NCBI GenBank assembly: GCA_902785695.1
Contig: CACZZQ010000003.1
Coordinates: forward strand, 43,250-107,249
Direction: 5' to 3'
Source: an uncultured Prevotellaceae bacterium
GTDB lineage: Bacteria; Bacteroidota; Bacteroidia; Bacteroidales; Bacteroidaceae
DNA length: 64,000 nt
Position numbers and translations under genes: made by a program. The notes under the pieces were generated by a model that was not told the origin of the DNA, ran no database searches, and saw only the letters and a program-made list of their open reading frames with translations. Shown one piece after another: positions 42,699 through 51,189 of the stretch. The number at the start of each line of letters is the position of its first letter. Within the stretch, counting starts at the first letter, position 1.

Positions 42699-43616
42699 AT
42701 GAAAGTATTAGTTGCAACAGAGAAACCTTTCGCAGCAGCCGCTGTGAATGGTATCAAGGCAGAAGTAGAAGCAGCTGGCAATGAGTTGGCACTGCTTGAG
42801 AAATATACTGAGAAAGCACAGCTTCTGGATGCTGTGAAGGATGCTGACGCACTGATCATCCGTTCGGATAAGGTGGATGCCGAGGTGCTCGACGCTGCTA
42901 AGCAGTTGAAGATTGTGGTTCGTGCCGGTGCTGGCTACGATAACATCGACCTCGCTGCTGCTACCGCTCACAACGTAGTGGCTGAGAACACTCCTGGTCA
43001 GAACGCAAACGCCGTAGCAGAGTTGGTATTCGGTCTGCTTGTTATGGCTGTCCGTGGTTTCTACAACGGTAAGAGCGGTTCTGAACTGCTGGGTAAGAAG
43101 CTTGGCATTCTGGCTTTCGGTAACGTAGGCCGTAACGTGGCTCGCATCGCCAAGGGCTTTGGTATGGATGTTTATGCTTACGATGCTTTCTGCCCTGCAG
43201 AGGTCATCGAGAAGGCTGGCGTTCACGCCGTAGCTAATCAGGATGCTCTGTTCGAGACCTGCGACGTCGTTTCACTCCACATCCCTGCTACGCCTGAGAC
43301 CAAGCAGAGCATTAACTACGAGCTGGTAGGCAAGATGAAGAAGGGTGGTATCCTGGTGAACACAGCCCGTAAGGAAGTTATCGATGAGGCTGGCCTCATC
43401 AAACTGATGGCAGAGCGTGAGGACTTGAAGTTCGTTACCGACATTATGCCCGATGCCAACGATGAGTTCGCTAAGTTCGAGGGTCGTTACTTCTCTACGC
43501 CCAAGAAGATGGGTGCTCAGACAGCCGAGGCCAACATCAACGCTGGTATAGCTGCTGCTAAGCAGATCAACGCCTTCTTCAAGGATGGCGACACCAAGTT
43601 CCAGGTGAACAAGTAA
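42699..43616 (+). CDS. serA: D-3-phosphoglycerate dehydrogenase, short lysine-type
   Basis: SerA oxidises 3-phosphoglycerate, the first step of serine synthesis. The 305-residue protein lacks a C-terminal ACT domain. It has the NAD motif AFGNVGRNVAR, VRAGAGYDNID and NTARKEVIDE (Arg and Glu of the active site). The catalytic His position reads PKKMGAQT (K270) instead of PHIGAST. A Lys in this place is known from Entamoeba and Bacteroides type enzymes, which supports a Bacteroidales origin and no serine feedback through ACT. Confidence 0.93.
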   Translation: MKVLVATEKPFAAAAVNGIKAEVEAAGNELALLEKYTEKAQLLDAVKDADALIIRSDKVDAEVLDAAKQLKIVVRAGAGYDNIDLAAATAHNVVAENTPGQNANAVAELVFGLLVMAVRGFYNGKSGSELLGKKLGILAFGNVGRNVARIAKGFGMDVYAYDAFCPAEVIEKAGVHAVANQDALFETCDVVSLHIPATPETKQSINYELVGKMKKGGILVNTARKEVIDEAGLIKLMAEREDLKFVTDIMPDANDEFAKFEGRYFSTPKKMGAQTAEANINAGIAAAKQINAFFKDGDTKFQVNK

Positions 43617-43628
43617 ACATCTTTACAT

Positions 43629-43678
43629 CATACAGAGAGAGGCACTCGGTTCGTTAATCGAGTGCCTCTCTCAGTATG
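43629..43678. terminator. Long hairpin between convergent serA and hisC
   Basis: CATAC-A-GAGAGAGGCACTCG pairs with CGAGTGCCTCTCTC-A-GTATG. The 19 paired bases have one A-A mismatch and a 10-nt loop. There is no U-tract. It separates convergent transcripts and may protect 3' ends or cause Rho-independent pausing. Confidence 0.7.
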
Positions 43679-43686
43679 ATGATAAT

Positions 43687-44724
43687 TTATTGGTACTGTC
43701 GCAAAGCTCCCATCAATTCGCTGTTCTCATTACGAGTGCCAATGGTGATGCGCAGGCAATTATAACATAACTGTACACGCGTGCGATTGCGTACGATGAT
43801 GCCTTTCTCTACCAGATAGTCGTAGATGCGCTGCGCATCGCTGACCTTTGCCAGGAAGAAGTTGGCATCGGTAGGATAGACCTTCTCACAGAAATCCAAT
43901 TGGCTAAAAGCCTCAATGAGTCGGCTACGCTCTTGCAGAATCAGTCTCACCCAACTGTCAATCTCATCGGAATTACCCAGCACCTTCAGAGCTTGTTCCT
44001 GAGTCAGGAGATTGATGTTGTAAGGATATTTCACCTTATTCATAATCGCAATGATCTCAGGGTCTGCAAAAGCCATACCCAGACGGAGGGCTGCTGATGC
44101 CCATGCCTTACTCAGCGTATTGAGTACTACCAGGTTCTTGTAGCGGGGCAACTCAAAGCGCAACGGACGAGCGTTGGAAAAGTCGCTGTAGGCCTCATCG
44201 ACTACTACAATCCCCTCAAAACCATTGAGCACTTTCACCACCTCTTCGCGATTGATATCATTACCCGTGGGGTTGTTAGGGCTGCATATCCATATCACCT
44301 TCGTGTGAGCATCGCAGGCTGCAAGTAGCTTATCAGCAGAAATCTGGTAGTTGTCATCAAGCTTCACGGGTCGATATTCCACATCGTTGATGTCGGCACA
44401 TACCTTATACATACCGTATGTAGGCTCGATAGCCACCACATTATCCTCCTTTGGCTCGCAGAAACAACGATACATCAGGTCGATAGCCTCGTCGCTGCCG
44501 TTACCTAGGAATGTGTATTCCGAGGGGATGCCTTTCACCTGGTGAATCTTCTTCTTCAGTTCCAGTTGCAGGGGATCGGGGTAACGGTTATAGGGTGCAC
44601 CGTATGGGTTCTCGTTGGCATCAAGAAATACAGTGGCTGTAGTGCCCGAAAACTCATTTCGAGCACAACTATATGGTGCCAGGTTCCATATATTCTTACG
44701 TGTCAGTTTCTCAAGACTAATCAT
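43687..44724 (-). CDS. hisC: Histidinol-phosphate aminotransferase
   Basis: HisC converts imidazole acetol phosphate to histidinol phosphate using PLP. The 345-residue fold-type I protein has [46 protein letters not shown], and the PLP lysine in [15 protein letters not shown]. It is the last gene of hisG-hisD-hisC. The spacer to hisD (44725-44743) is a TCTCAAT-type word repeat. hisB, which often follows in Bacteroidales, is absent here. Confidence 0.95.
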   Translation of the reverse strand: MISLEKLTRKNIWNLAPYSCARNEFSGTTATVFLDANENPYGAPYNRYPDPLQLELKKKIHQVKGIPSEYTFLGNGSDEAIDLMYRCFCEPKEDNVVAIEPTYGMYKVCADINDVEYRPVKLDDNYQISADKLLAACDAHTKVIWICSPNNPTGNDINREEVVKVLNGFEGIVVVDEAYSDFSNARPLRFELPRYKNLVVLNTLSKAWASAALRLGMAFADPEIIAIMNKVKYPYNINLLTQEQALKVLGNSDEIDSWVRLILQERSRLIEAFSQLDFCEKVYPTDANFFLAKVSDAQRIYDYLVEKGIIVRNRTRVQLCYNCLRITIGTRNENSELMGALRQYQ

Positions 44725-44743
44725 AATTCTCCATTCTCAATTT

Positions 44744-46030
44744 TCAATTCTCAATAGCCCTCATGCGTACAGTCATGGCATTCTTATGCGCATCCAGTTG
44801 TTCTGCAGCTGCCATGAACTCTACGGCAGACCCAATCTCGCGGATGCCTTCTTCTGTCAGGTGCTGGAACGTAATCTTACGGCAATAGCTGTCCAAGTTC
44901 ACACCGCTATAGGCAGTGGCATAGCCGTGGGTAGGCAGGGTGTGGTTGGTGCCGCTGGCATAGTCGCCTGCACTCTCGCAGGCATACTGACCTAAGAATA
45001 CGCTACCAGCATTCACCACCTGCTCAGCCATCTCTTCGTAGTTAGCTGTCTGGATAATCAGATGCTCTGGTGCATAGGCATTGGATAGTGCCATTATCTC
45101 ATCGGCAGAGGCCACGAGTACGCAGCGACTGTTCTCCAAAGCCTTCTGGGCTATCTCCTTACGAGGTAATAGGTTCAACTGGCGCTCCACCTCGACCTGC
45201 ACCTTATTAATCATAGTCTCAGAGGTGCTGATAAGCAGTACCTGCGAGTCGATGCCATGTTCTGCCTGTGAGAGCAGGTCGGCAGCTACGAAAGTGGCGT
45301 TGGCAGTATCGTCAGCTAATACACAGACCTCACTGGGACCGGCAGGCATATCAATTGCCACCTCGCCAAGAGACACTTGTTGCTTGGCAGCCATCACATA
45401 TTGGTTACCAGGACCGAATATCTTATAGACCTTGGGTACCGATTCCGTTCCGTAGGCCATCGCACCGATAGCCTGTACACCACCAGCCTTGAATATCTTG
45501 CTCACACCAGCTGTACGGGCAGCTACCAGAATGGCAGGATTCACCTTTCCTTCTTTGTTAGGAGGCGTGCATAGTACGATTTCCTTGCATCCGGCAATCT
45601 TCGCAGGTGTAGCCAGCATCAGTACGGTAGAGAAGAGTGGGGCAGTGCCTCCAGGAATATACAGGCCTACCTTTTCAATGGCTACACTTTTCTGCCAACA
45701 TACAACACCGGCACGCGTCTCTATCTTCTGACCTTCAAACTTCTGCGCCGCATGGAACTTATAGATATTCTCATGAGCCAGTTTGATTGCTGCTTTCAGG
45801 TCTTCACTTACCAAGCCTTCTGCCTCGTCAATCTCAGCCTCAGAGACAGCCAATTGCGTAAGTACAGCATGATCGAAACGCTCTTCATATTCTTTGACGG
45901 CAGCATCGCCACGTTGACGTACATCGTTAAGTACGGTATTCACCGTTGCCTGCAACTGCGTGATGTCAAGATGCGGACGCTGGCAAATCTCTGCCCATTG
46001 TTCTTTTTTCGGATAACGGATGATTTTCAT
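44744..46030 (-). CDS. hisD: Histidinol dehydrogenase
   Basis: HisD carries out the last two oxidations of histidine synthesis with zinc and NAD. The 428-residue protein has YIPGGTAPLFSTVLM, GPGNQYVMAAKQ, DMPAGPSEVCVLAD, the catalytic Glu-His region YAPEHLIIQ and the C-terminal TLPTHGYATAYSGVN. It lies between hisC and hisG on one transcript. A 14-bp tandem repeat fills the gap to hisG. Confidence 0.95.
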   Translation of the reverse strand: MKIIRYPKKEQWAEICQRPHLDITQLQATVNTVLNDVRQRGDAAVKEYEERFDHAVLTQLAVSEAEIDEAEGLVSEDLKAAIKLAHENIYKFHAAQKFEGQKIETRAGVVCWQKSVAIEKVGLYIPGGTAPLFSTVLMLATPAKIAGCKEIVLCTPPNKEGKVNPAILVAARTAGVSKIFKAGGVQAIGAMAYGTESVPKVYKIFGPGNQYVMAAKQQVSLGEVAIDMPAGPSEVCVLADDTANATFVAADLLSQAEHGIDSQVLLISTSETMINKVQVEVERQLNLLPRKEIAQKALENSRCVLVASADEIMALSNAYAPEHLIIQTANYEEMAEQVVNAGSVFLGQYACESAGDYASGTNHTLPTHGYATAYSGVNLDSYCRKITFQHLTEEGIREIGSAVEFMAAAEQLDAHKNAMTVRMRAIEN

Positions 46031-46043
46031 TAAATACTGAAAT

Positions 46044-46099
46044 TTAATGTTTAATCTTTAATGTTTAATCTTTAATGTTTAAACTTTAATGTTTAATCT
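46044..46099. repeat. 14-bp tandem repeat between hisD and hisG
   Basis: The unit TTTAATGTTTAATC is repeated four times (third copy with AAAC in place of AATC). It occupies nearly the whole 68-nt spacer. It is pure AT-rich sequence with no hairpin of note. Confidence 0.8.
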
Positions 46100-46950
46100 T
46101 AAAGAATCATTTTTTCAATTGGTGTCACGAGAATGCCTTGCGCTCCCATCTCCTTCAGTTTGCCGATAATCTCCCAGAACTGCTTCTGGTCGAGCACGGT
46201 GTGTACAGAGCACCACTCATCATCTGCCAGAGGAATAATCGTAGGACTCTTCAAACCAGGCAGTACGTCGATAATCTCCTGCAGACGAGCCTTTGGAGCG
46301 TTCATACGGACGTATTTCTTGTCCTCGGCATCCTTAACGGCCTTGAAACGGAACAGCATCTGATCCAGTATCTCGCGCTTCTCCTGACTCATACCTGCGT
46401 GGCCAATCAGCAATGCCTCACTCTGCATCACCACTTCTACCTCGCGCAGGTTGTTGCTTACCAACGTAGAACCACTGCTCACGATATCGAAGATGGCATC
46501 TGCCAATCCGATGCCCGGGCTAATCTCTACACTGCCCATGATAACGTGAACATCTGCCTTGATATCTTTCTCCTGAAGGAATTTGTTGAGGATAACGGGA
46601 TAAGAGGTTGCAATGGTCTTGCCATTGAACCACTCAAGTCCTTGGTAGTCAATCTCCTTGGGAATGGCCAGTGAAAGACGGCAACTGCTGAAGCCCAGAC
46701 GCGAGATAATATCTGCCTCGGCACCTTTTTCAACAAACTCGTTCTCGCCTACCACACCAATGTCGGCTACACCCGTAGCTACACTCTGGGGAATATCATC
46801 GTCACGCAGATAAAGCACTTCCAAGGGGAAGTTCTTGGCTTCTACCAACAAGGTTCTTTTGCTGGCACTCACTTTAATGTCGGCCTCGTTGAGCAACTGC
46901 ATCGTGTCTTCGTAGAGGCGACCTTTTGATTGTACTGCTATTCTTAACAT
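46099..46950 (-). CDS. hisG: ATP phosphoribosyltransferase, long form
   Basis: HisG catalyses the first, committed step of histidine synthesis. The 283-residue protein begins LRIAVQSKGRLYEDTM. It has the PRPP-binding DAIFDIVSSGSTLVSNNL and a C-terminal regulatory ACT-like domain (about 210-283), marking the long, HisZ-independent form that is feedback-inhibited by histidine. It leads the leftward his operon behind its own promoter. Confidence 0.95.
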   Translation of the reverse strand: MLRIAVQSKGRLYEDTMQLLNEADIKVSASKRTLLVEAKNFPLEVLYLRDDDIPQSVATGVADIGVVGENEFVEKGAEADIISRLGFSSCRLSLAIPKEIDYQGLEWFNGKTIATSYPVILNKFLQEKDIKADVHVIMGSVEISPGIGLADAIFDIVSSGSTLVSNNLREVEVVMQSEALLIGHAGMSQEKREILDQMLFRFKAVKDAEDKKYVRMNAPKARLQEIIDVLPGLKSPTIIPLADDEWCSVHTVLDQKQFWEIIGKLKEMGAQGILVTPIEKMIL

Positions 46951-46997
46951 ATCTTCTTTTTTACCTTTTTACCCTTTTACTTTTATATAATCGGTTG

Positions 46998-47005
46998 CAA
47001 AATTA
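46998..47005 (-). promoter_or_regulatory. -7 promoter box of hisGDC
   Basis: Minus-strand TAATTTTG. The leader is about 45 nt and contains an A/G-rich tract of AAAGGTAAAA-like words. No His-rich leader peptide is visible. Confidence 0.6.
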
Positions 47006-47037
47006 CGGATTTTTTCTTTAATTTGCAATAAAATGAT

Positions 47038-47045
47038 TACTTTTG
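47038..47045 (+). promoter_or_regulatory. -7 promoter box of the BadF-type kinase gene
   Basis: TACTTTTG, a match to TAnnTTTG, is divergent from the hisG promoter. No well-spaced -33 box is visible. Confidence 0.5.
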
Positions 47046-47107
47046 CATGAAAATTATCATGTTTTTATAACTCAAGGAATATTTATACGCTTTGGAGCCA
47101 ATCATAG

Positions 47108-47941
47108 ATGATGAAACAGAATATATTGATAGCAGACAGTGGTAGCACAAAGACCGACTGGGTCTTAGACGGAAAATGTGTTCATACTCAGGGGATTAAT
47201 CCTTTTCATCAGGATGAGGAAACGATTCGTGGGATATTGAAAGAGGAACTTCTGCCAAATCTCAAATCTCAAATCTCAAACATCCAATCTATTCGTTTCT
47301 ATGGCAGTGGCGTAAGGCCTGAATTGGAGGAAAAAATGCAGCGCTTGCTGGCTGAAGCATTCCCCCATGCAACGGATATCGAGGCGCATGGTGATTTGCT
47401 GGGGGCATGCATTGCGCTTTGTGGTAATCATGAAGGCATAGCTTGTATTCTTGGAACTGGAGCCAATTCCTGTTTATACGACGGACAGCATATTGTGATG
47501 AACACACCTCCTTTAGGGTATATCTTAGGTGACGAGGGCAGTGGTGCTGTATTGGGCATCCGTTTTCTGAATGCTCTATATAAAAACCGATTGCCAGAAA
47601 ATATGAAGACGGCTTTCGAGGCTCATACAGCCATGCAGATGCCTCAAGTTATTGAACGCGTGTATCGCCAACCAATGCCAAACCGATGGTTGGCTTCGCT
47701 CTCGACTTTTATTCATGAGTATATCAGCGAGCCAGCCGTTGAACAGTTGGTTGTTGATAATTTCCGTCAGTTTATAGTTAAGAATATCGCCCCCTATCAT
47801 CGTCCTGATTTGCCAATCAATGCTGTAGGCAGCATCGCCTTTTATTATAAAGACCAATTAGGGGCTGCTGTAAAAGCAGAAGGCTACACACTGGGAAAAG
47901 TAGTGCGTAGCCCTCTGGATGCGTTAGTCGAGATGGAATAG
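47108..47941 (+). CDS. BadF/BadG/BcrA/BcrD-type ATPase, probable N-acetylglucosamine kinase-like
   Basis: The 277-residue protein has the ASKHA fold. It shows the phosphate-1 motif ILIADSGSTKTDWVL, phosphate-2 ILGTGANSCLYDG, GYILGDEGSGAVLG (typical of GlcNAc-kinase-like members) and adenosine motif VGSIAFYYKD. It probably phosphorylates an amino sugar in the cytoplasm. Residues about 51-60 (LKSQISNIQS) are encoded by a 7-bp tandem repeat, AAATCTC, inserted in frame. Its 3' end overlaps the convergent rhaM by 18 nt. Confidence 0.8.
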   Translation: MMKQNILIADSGSTKTDWVLDGKCVHTQGINPFHQDEETIRGILKEELLPNLKSQISNIQSIRFYGSGVRPELEEKMQRLLAEAFPHATDIEAHGDLLGACIALCGNHEGIACILGTGANSCLYDGQHIVMNTPPLGYILGDEGSGAVLGIRFLNALYKNRLPENMKTAFEAHTAMQMPQVIERVYRQPMPNRWLASLSTFIHEYISEPAVEQLVVDNFRQFIVKNIAPYHRPDLPINAVGSIAFYYKDQLGAAVKAEGYTLGKVVRSPLDALVEME

Positions 47942-48244
47942 CTCGGGTAGGGGAATGGTGATAGGTGAATTGTCGGGGTTCACTTCCATGATATCTGCCA
48001 TCATGTCCCACCAGCGTTGGGTGATAGGGTCCACATTCTCCGTATCCTGTGAGTTGCCCTCTTTCGTACATTCCTGATAGGCAAAGAGAATGTTGGTGTC
48101 TTTGTCCCAGTAGATGCTATAGTTTTGTACGCCCTGTTCCTTAATCATCTGTTTCAACTCAGGCCAGATAGCGGCATGACGTTTCTCATATTCCTCCTCG
48201 AAGCCTGGCTTCAAAAACATCTTAAAAGCAAATCTCTTGATCAT
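47924..48244 (-). CDS. rhaM: L-rhamnose mutarotase
   Basis: RhaM interconverts alpha and beta L-rhamnose. The 106-residue protein has the family pattern KPGFEEEYEKRHAAIWPELKQM (His as general acid), NYSIYWDKDTNILFAYQEC, and the C-terminal WWDMMADIM with the active-site Trp pair. No other rhamnose catabolic gene is nearby. It starts 4 nt after the stop of the upstream glycosyltransferase gene, an unexpected operon partner. Confidence 0.9.
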   Translation of the reverse strand: MIKRFAFKMFLKPGFEEEYEKRHAAIWPELKQMIKEQGVQNYSIYWDKDTNILFAYQECTKEGNSQDTENVDPITQRWWDMMADIMEVNPDNSPITIPLPELFHLD

Positions 48245-48248
48245 TGTC

Positions 48249-49136
48249 TTAGTCGTTATTTGTTAGTGTTAGATAAAAACCGAGTCGGTAGAGCTTAAAG
48301 ACTTTCAGATTGGGACGTTTGCCGCATAGGTTCTTGCGTTCTATGCTTCCGAAAAGTCTGTGCCACAGTCTGATGAGGCTCTTTACAGCCCCGATATGAA
48401 TGCCATCAGTAAAGGTCAGCAGGTGTGAGTAGCCACGCAAATCGTTTCTGAATGTGTGAAGCGTGCGTAAGCCTTCCTCTGTCTTACTGACAAAGTGGTC
48501 ATTATCTTCGTAGTCGAAGAATCCTGCGGGATTGTCGGGATGTACGATTGTGATGCCTGCCTGTAGCAAGTGTTTTCCAAACAGTACGTCCTCGTAACCA
48601 TAATGATGAAACCTTTCATCAAAGGGATTGCTGAGTATAATCTCCTTGGCTATCATGAAGTTACAGGTGTGGAAGTGCATAAAAGGCCGCTTCCTGCGCT
48701 CTTCAGCACGATGCATGGGCTCGCATTGTTTCTCATAGAGGTAACGCAGGTTACTTCGTTCTCCACTTCCTACAATATAACCGCCATAGCCCACTTGTTT
48801 AACATCTGCTTCAATCCATTTTCTTAAGAAGTCCTCCGTAGGAATGCTCATGTCGCCATCCATGAAAAGCAGCCATTCATACTTGGCCTGCTGAGCCAGA
48901 AAATTGCGGATGGCAGCTCGTCCCACATTCTGCTCCCTACGAATATAATGGACATTTTTTAGTGAGGATAATTGAGCATTAAGCATTAGGCATTGAGCAT
49001 CTCTTGATCCGTCATCAGCCACGATAATCTCGTAGGCAAGCCCTTCGATGGCTTCTGCTTGCCTGCTTAGTTTCGTGACTTGTTCACGACAGTCACTATT
49101 GTAAATCGGGATCAATATTGATAGCTCTTGCTTCAT
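48249..49136 (-). CDS. Family 2 glycosyltransferase with an in-frame word repeat
   Basis: The 295-residue GT-A enzyme opens ELSILIPIYNSD and has IVADDGSRD, the metal site MDGDMSIP and the GT7-like segment FDERFHHYGYEDVLFG. The conserved loop after DDGSRD is extended by residues AQCLMLNAQLSS, encoded by repeats of ATGCTCAATGCCTAATGC type. I start at 49136, 8 nt past its -7 box; the longer frame adds seven residues inside the promoter. It is separate from the main polysaccharide locus, and its acceptor is unknown. Confidence 0.82.
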   Translation of the reverse strand: MKQELSILIPIYNSDCREQVTKLSRQAEAIEGLAYEIIVADDGSRDAQCLMLNAQLSSLKNVHYIRREQNVGRAAIRNFLAQQAKYEWLLFMDGDMSIPTEDFLRKWIEADVKQVGYGGYIVGSGERSNLRYLYEKQCEPMHRAEERRKRPFMHFHTCNFMIAKEIILSNPFDERFHHYGYEDVLFGKHLLQAGITIVHPDNPAGFFDYEDNDHFVSKTEEGLRTLHTFRNDLRGYSHLLTFTDGIHIGAVKSLIRLWHRLFGSIERKNLCGKRPNLKVFKLYRLGFYLTLTNND

Positions 49137-49144
49137 TTCGAGTC

Positions 49145-49152
49145 CAAAATTA
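49145..49152 (-). promoter_or_regulatory. -7 box of the glycosyltransferase-rhaM unit
   Basis: Minus-strand TAATTTTG, 8 nt before the ATG, so the leader is minimal. Confidence 0.55.
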
Positions 49153-49189
49153 CACAAAAAACTCTAAAAATGGGCTCGCGAAAGCAAAT

Positions 49190-49224
49190 TTTTCACTTTT
49201 CACTTTTCACTTTTCACTTTTTTT
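49190..49224. repeat. CACTTTT tandem repeat upstream of rpsP
   Basis: The 7-bp word TTTTCAC is repeated about four times just upstream of the rpsP -7 box, between divergent promoters. Confidence 0.7.
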
Positions 49225-49226
49225 CG

Positions 49227-49234
49227 TAATTTTG
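49227..49234 (+). promoter_or_regulatory. -7 promoter box of rpsP
   Basis: TAATTTTG directly follows the CACTTTT repeat. The leader is about 70 nt. Confidence 0.6.
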
Positions 49235-49307
49235 CACCCGCTTTCACGAGATGGAAGCATGAAATTCAAATTTGTTACATTAAAAATTAAAGATTAAACA
49301 TTAAATC

Positions 49308-49826
49308 ATGGCAACAAAAATCAGATTGCAGCGCGGTGGTCGTAAGAGCTATGCTTTCTACAGCATCGTAATCGCCGACGCTCGTGCACCACGTGATGGT
49401 CGTTTCACTGAGAAGATTGGTTCTTACAATCCTAACACCAATCCCGCCACGGTAGACTTGAATTTCGACCGTGCATTGTACTGGTTGGAGTGTGGTGCTC
49501 AGCCCACCGATACCGTTCGTAACATCCTGAGCCGCGAGGGCGTGATGCTGATGAAGCACCTCCGTGGTGGCGTAAAGAAGGGTGCTTTCGATGAGGCTAC
49601 TGCTCAGAAGAAGTTCGATGCATGGAAGGCTGACAAGCAGAAGGGTCTTGACAAGATTGCAGCTGAGGTAGCTAAGGCTAAGAAGGATGCTGAGGCAAAG
49701 GCCCTCGCTGAGGAGAAGAAGGTTAACGAGGCTATCGCTAAGAAGGTGGCTGACAAGAAGGCTGCTGCTGTGGCAGAGGCAGAAGCTCCCGCTGAGGAGG
49801 CTGCTGAGACTCCCGCAGAGGCTTAA
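49308..49826 (+). CDS. rpsP: 30S ribosomal protein S16 with long C-terminal extension
   Basis: S16 is needed for 30S assembly. Residues 1-80 are the S16 core ([50 protein letters not shown]). Residues about 90-172 are an Ala/Lys/Glu-rich helical tail, giving 172 residues against about 82 in E. coli. Such tails are common in Bacteroidetes. The gene stands alone between a promoter and an intrinsic terminator, not in the rpsP-rimM-trmD-rplS order of other phyla. Confidence 0.95.
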   Translation: MATKIRLQRGGRKSYAFYSIVIADARAPRDGRFTEKIGSYNPNTNPATVDLNFDRALYWLECGAQPTDTVRNILSREGVMLMKHLRGGVKKGAFDEATAQKKFDAWKADKQKGLDKIAAEVAKAKKDAEAKALAEEKKVNEAIAKKVADKKAAAVAEAEAPAEEAAETPAEA

Positions 49827-49855
49827 TCCTTTCTTCTTTTATTCAAGAGAAAACC

Positions 49856-49898
49856 AAAAAGAGTGCCGCTCGAATCATCGGGCGGCACTCTCTTTTTG
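49856..49898 (+). terminator. Intrinsic terminator of rpsP
   Basis: GAGTGCCGC (49861-49869) pairs with GCGGCACTC (49882-49890). It is extended by A and T runs on both sides (AAAAA upstream, CTTTTT downstream), so it can work in both directions. Confidence 0.88.
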
Positions 49899-49917
49899 TT
49901 TCATGGAATGAACTATC

Positions 49918-49968
49918 GTCTTTCACTCCTTTTCACTCCTTTTCACTCCTTTCACTCCTTTCACTCCT
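49918..49968. repeat. TTTCACTCC tandem repeat
   Basis: The 9-10 bp word (T)TTTCACTCC is repeated five times between the rpsP terminator and the stop codon of the convergent C1 peptidase. It has no obvious secondary structure. Confidence 0.75.
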
Positions 49969-49973
49969 ATCAA

Positions 49974-51173
49974 TTATATCCCCAGTTTCTTACGGATGTC
50001 CTTAGGTATAGCGTTCTTGTTCACAAGGAAGTCCATCGTGTTAGCAGCGATGAAGTTCTTGGTCATATACCAGATGCCTTTATATTCGCCAGTCTCACCC
50101 CATGAGTTCTTCACCATGTAGTATTCTTTGCCATTCTGATCCTTGGCAATACCATAGATGAGCATACCGTGATCGTCGGTCAGCTCCCAGTTGTCGAAAC
50201 GCTCCTGACGCAGTTCCTGGGTGGGAGTAATCTCTGGTACATTGCATCCCAGTGAGTCGATGAGGTTCTTTTTCTTGGCAGCAGTCATCTTCAGCCATTT
50301 TGCCATATCGCTGCCAGCCAGACTCTCGGTCTTCTTGGTGTCGATAGCATAGGCCAGACCCTGACGGGTGAAGCCGTCTTCGCTCACGTCACCGCCCCAT
50401 GCAATGGTGTAACCGTTGTTCACGGCATTGTCAATAACCTGCATCATCTCGTCCATAGGCAGATTGTAGCTGAGAGGGAAGCGCCAGTTGTCCTGCACCT
50501 CTACGGCAAAACCGGTGTAGAAGGGGTGATGGGTGTAGCTGGTGATGCTTACATAGTCGTCGAGGTTGATGCCGAGACTCTGCATGAAGCTTTTCGGGGT
50601 GTACTTCTTGCCTTCGTAGGTGAACTCTTCAGGACATTTTCCCAAATAAGCATCGAGGATACCCTGCAGACCTTCTTTCCACTGATTGCTGATCTTCTTG
50701 GCAGAACTCTTGGCAATAGCAGCCACATAGGGTTCCAGCAGTGAGAAAAACTCATTGAAATTGTTCAGCGAGTCTCCATAAAGCGAACCTGGGAAAGGCA
50801 TGATACCCTGTGGTACGATACCGTGTTTCTTCATCGTGGCCAGCACATCCTCTGCAGAACCGCCTTGTGAAAACTGACAGTCACCATGGAAACGAACCAC
50901 CTGGATGGCACGGTCCATATAGGTTTTGTTGGCAACAAACGACTCTTCAAGGTCGTAGGTCTTGCCGGTAGCCTTCAAAATCTCTGCCTCAAAGAACGAG
51001 AGGGTAGAGTAGTCCCAGCAGGTACCTGAACGGTTCTGGTCCTTAATGCTGGTAATGGGGTTCTCCTTAATAGTAGTGAAGACGGGCTTGTTGTCTGCCT
51101 TCTTCTCTGCCTCTTGAGCCTGTGCACCAATTGTGATGAGGCTGATCAGTGCGAGTGATAAAATCTTTTTCAT
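49974..51173 (-). CDS. Secreted C1-family cysteine peptidase (bleomycin hydrolase/aminopeptidase C type)
   Basis: The 399-residue protein has a signal peptide (MKKILSLALISLITIGAQAQ), unlike cytosolic PepC. The catalytic triad is visible: Cys in NRSGTCWDYSTLSFFE, His in DDHGMLIYGIA and Asn in MVKNSWGE. It ends in KKLGI, close to the family C-terminus, whose residues enter the active site and give aminopeptidase activity. It would act in the periplasm. Aminopeptidase P follows the same theme just upstream (17-nt spacer). Confidence 0.9.
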   Translation of the reverse strand: MKKILSLALISLITIGAQAQEAEKKADNKPVFTTIKENPITSIKDQNRSGTCWDYSTLSFFEAEILKATGKTYDLEESFVANKTYMDRAIQVVRFHGDCQFSQGGSAEDVLATMKKHGIVPQGIMPFPGSLYGDSLNNFNEFFSLLEPYVAAIAKSSAKKISNQWKEGLQGILDAYLGKCPEEFTYEGKKYTPKSFMQSLGINLDDYVSITSYTHHPFYTGFAVEVQDNWRFPLSYNLPMDEMMQVIDNAVNNGYTIAWGGDVSEDGFTRQGLAYAIDTKKTESLAGSDMAKWLKMTAAKKKNLIDSLGCNVPEITPTQELRQERFDNWELTDDHGMLIYGIAKDQNGKEYYMVKNSWGETGEYKGIWYMTKNFIAANTMDFLVNKNAIPKDIRKKLGI

Positions 51174-51189
51174 TGTTGTTTTTTTAATA

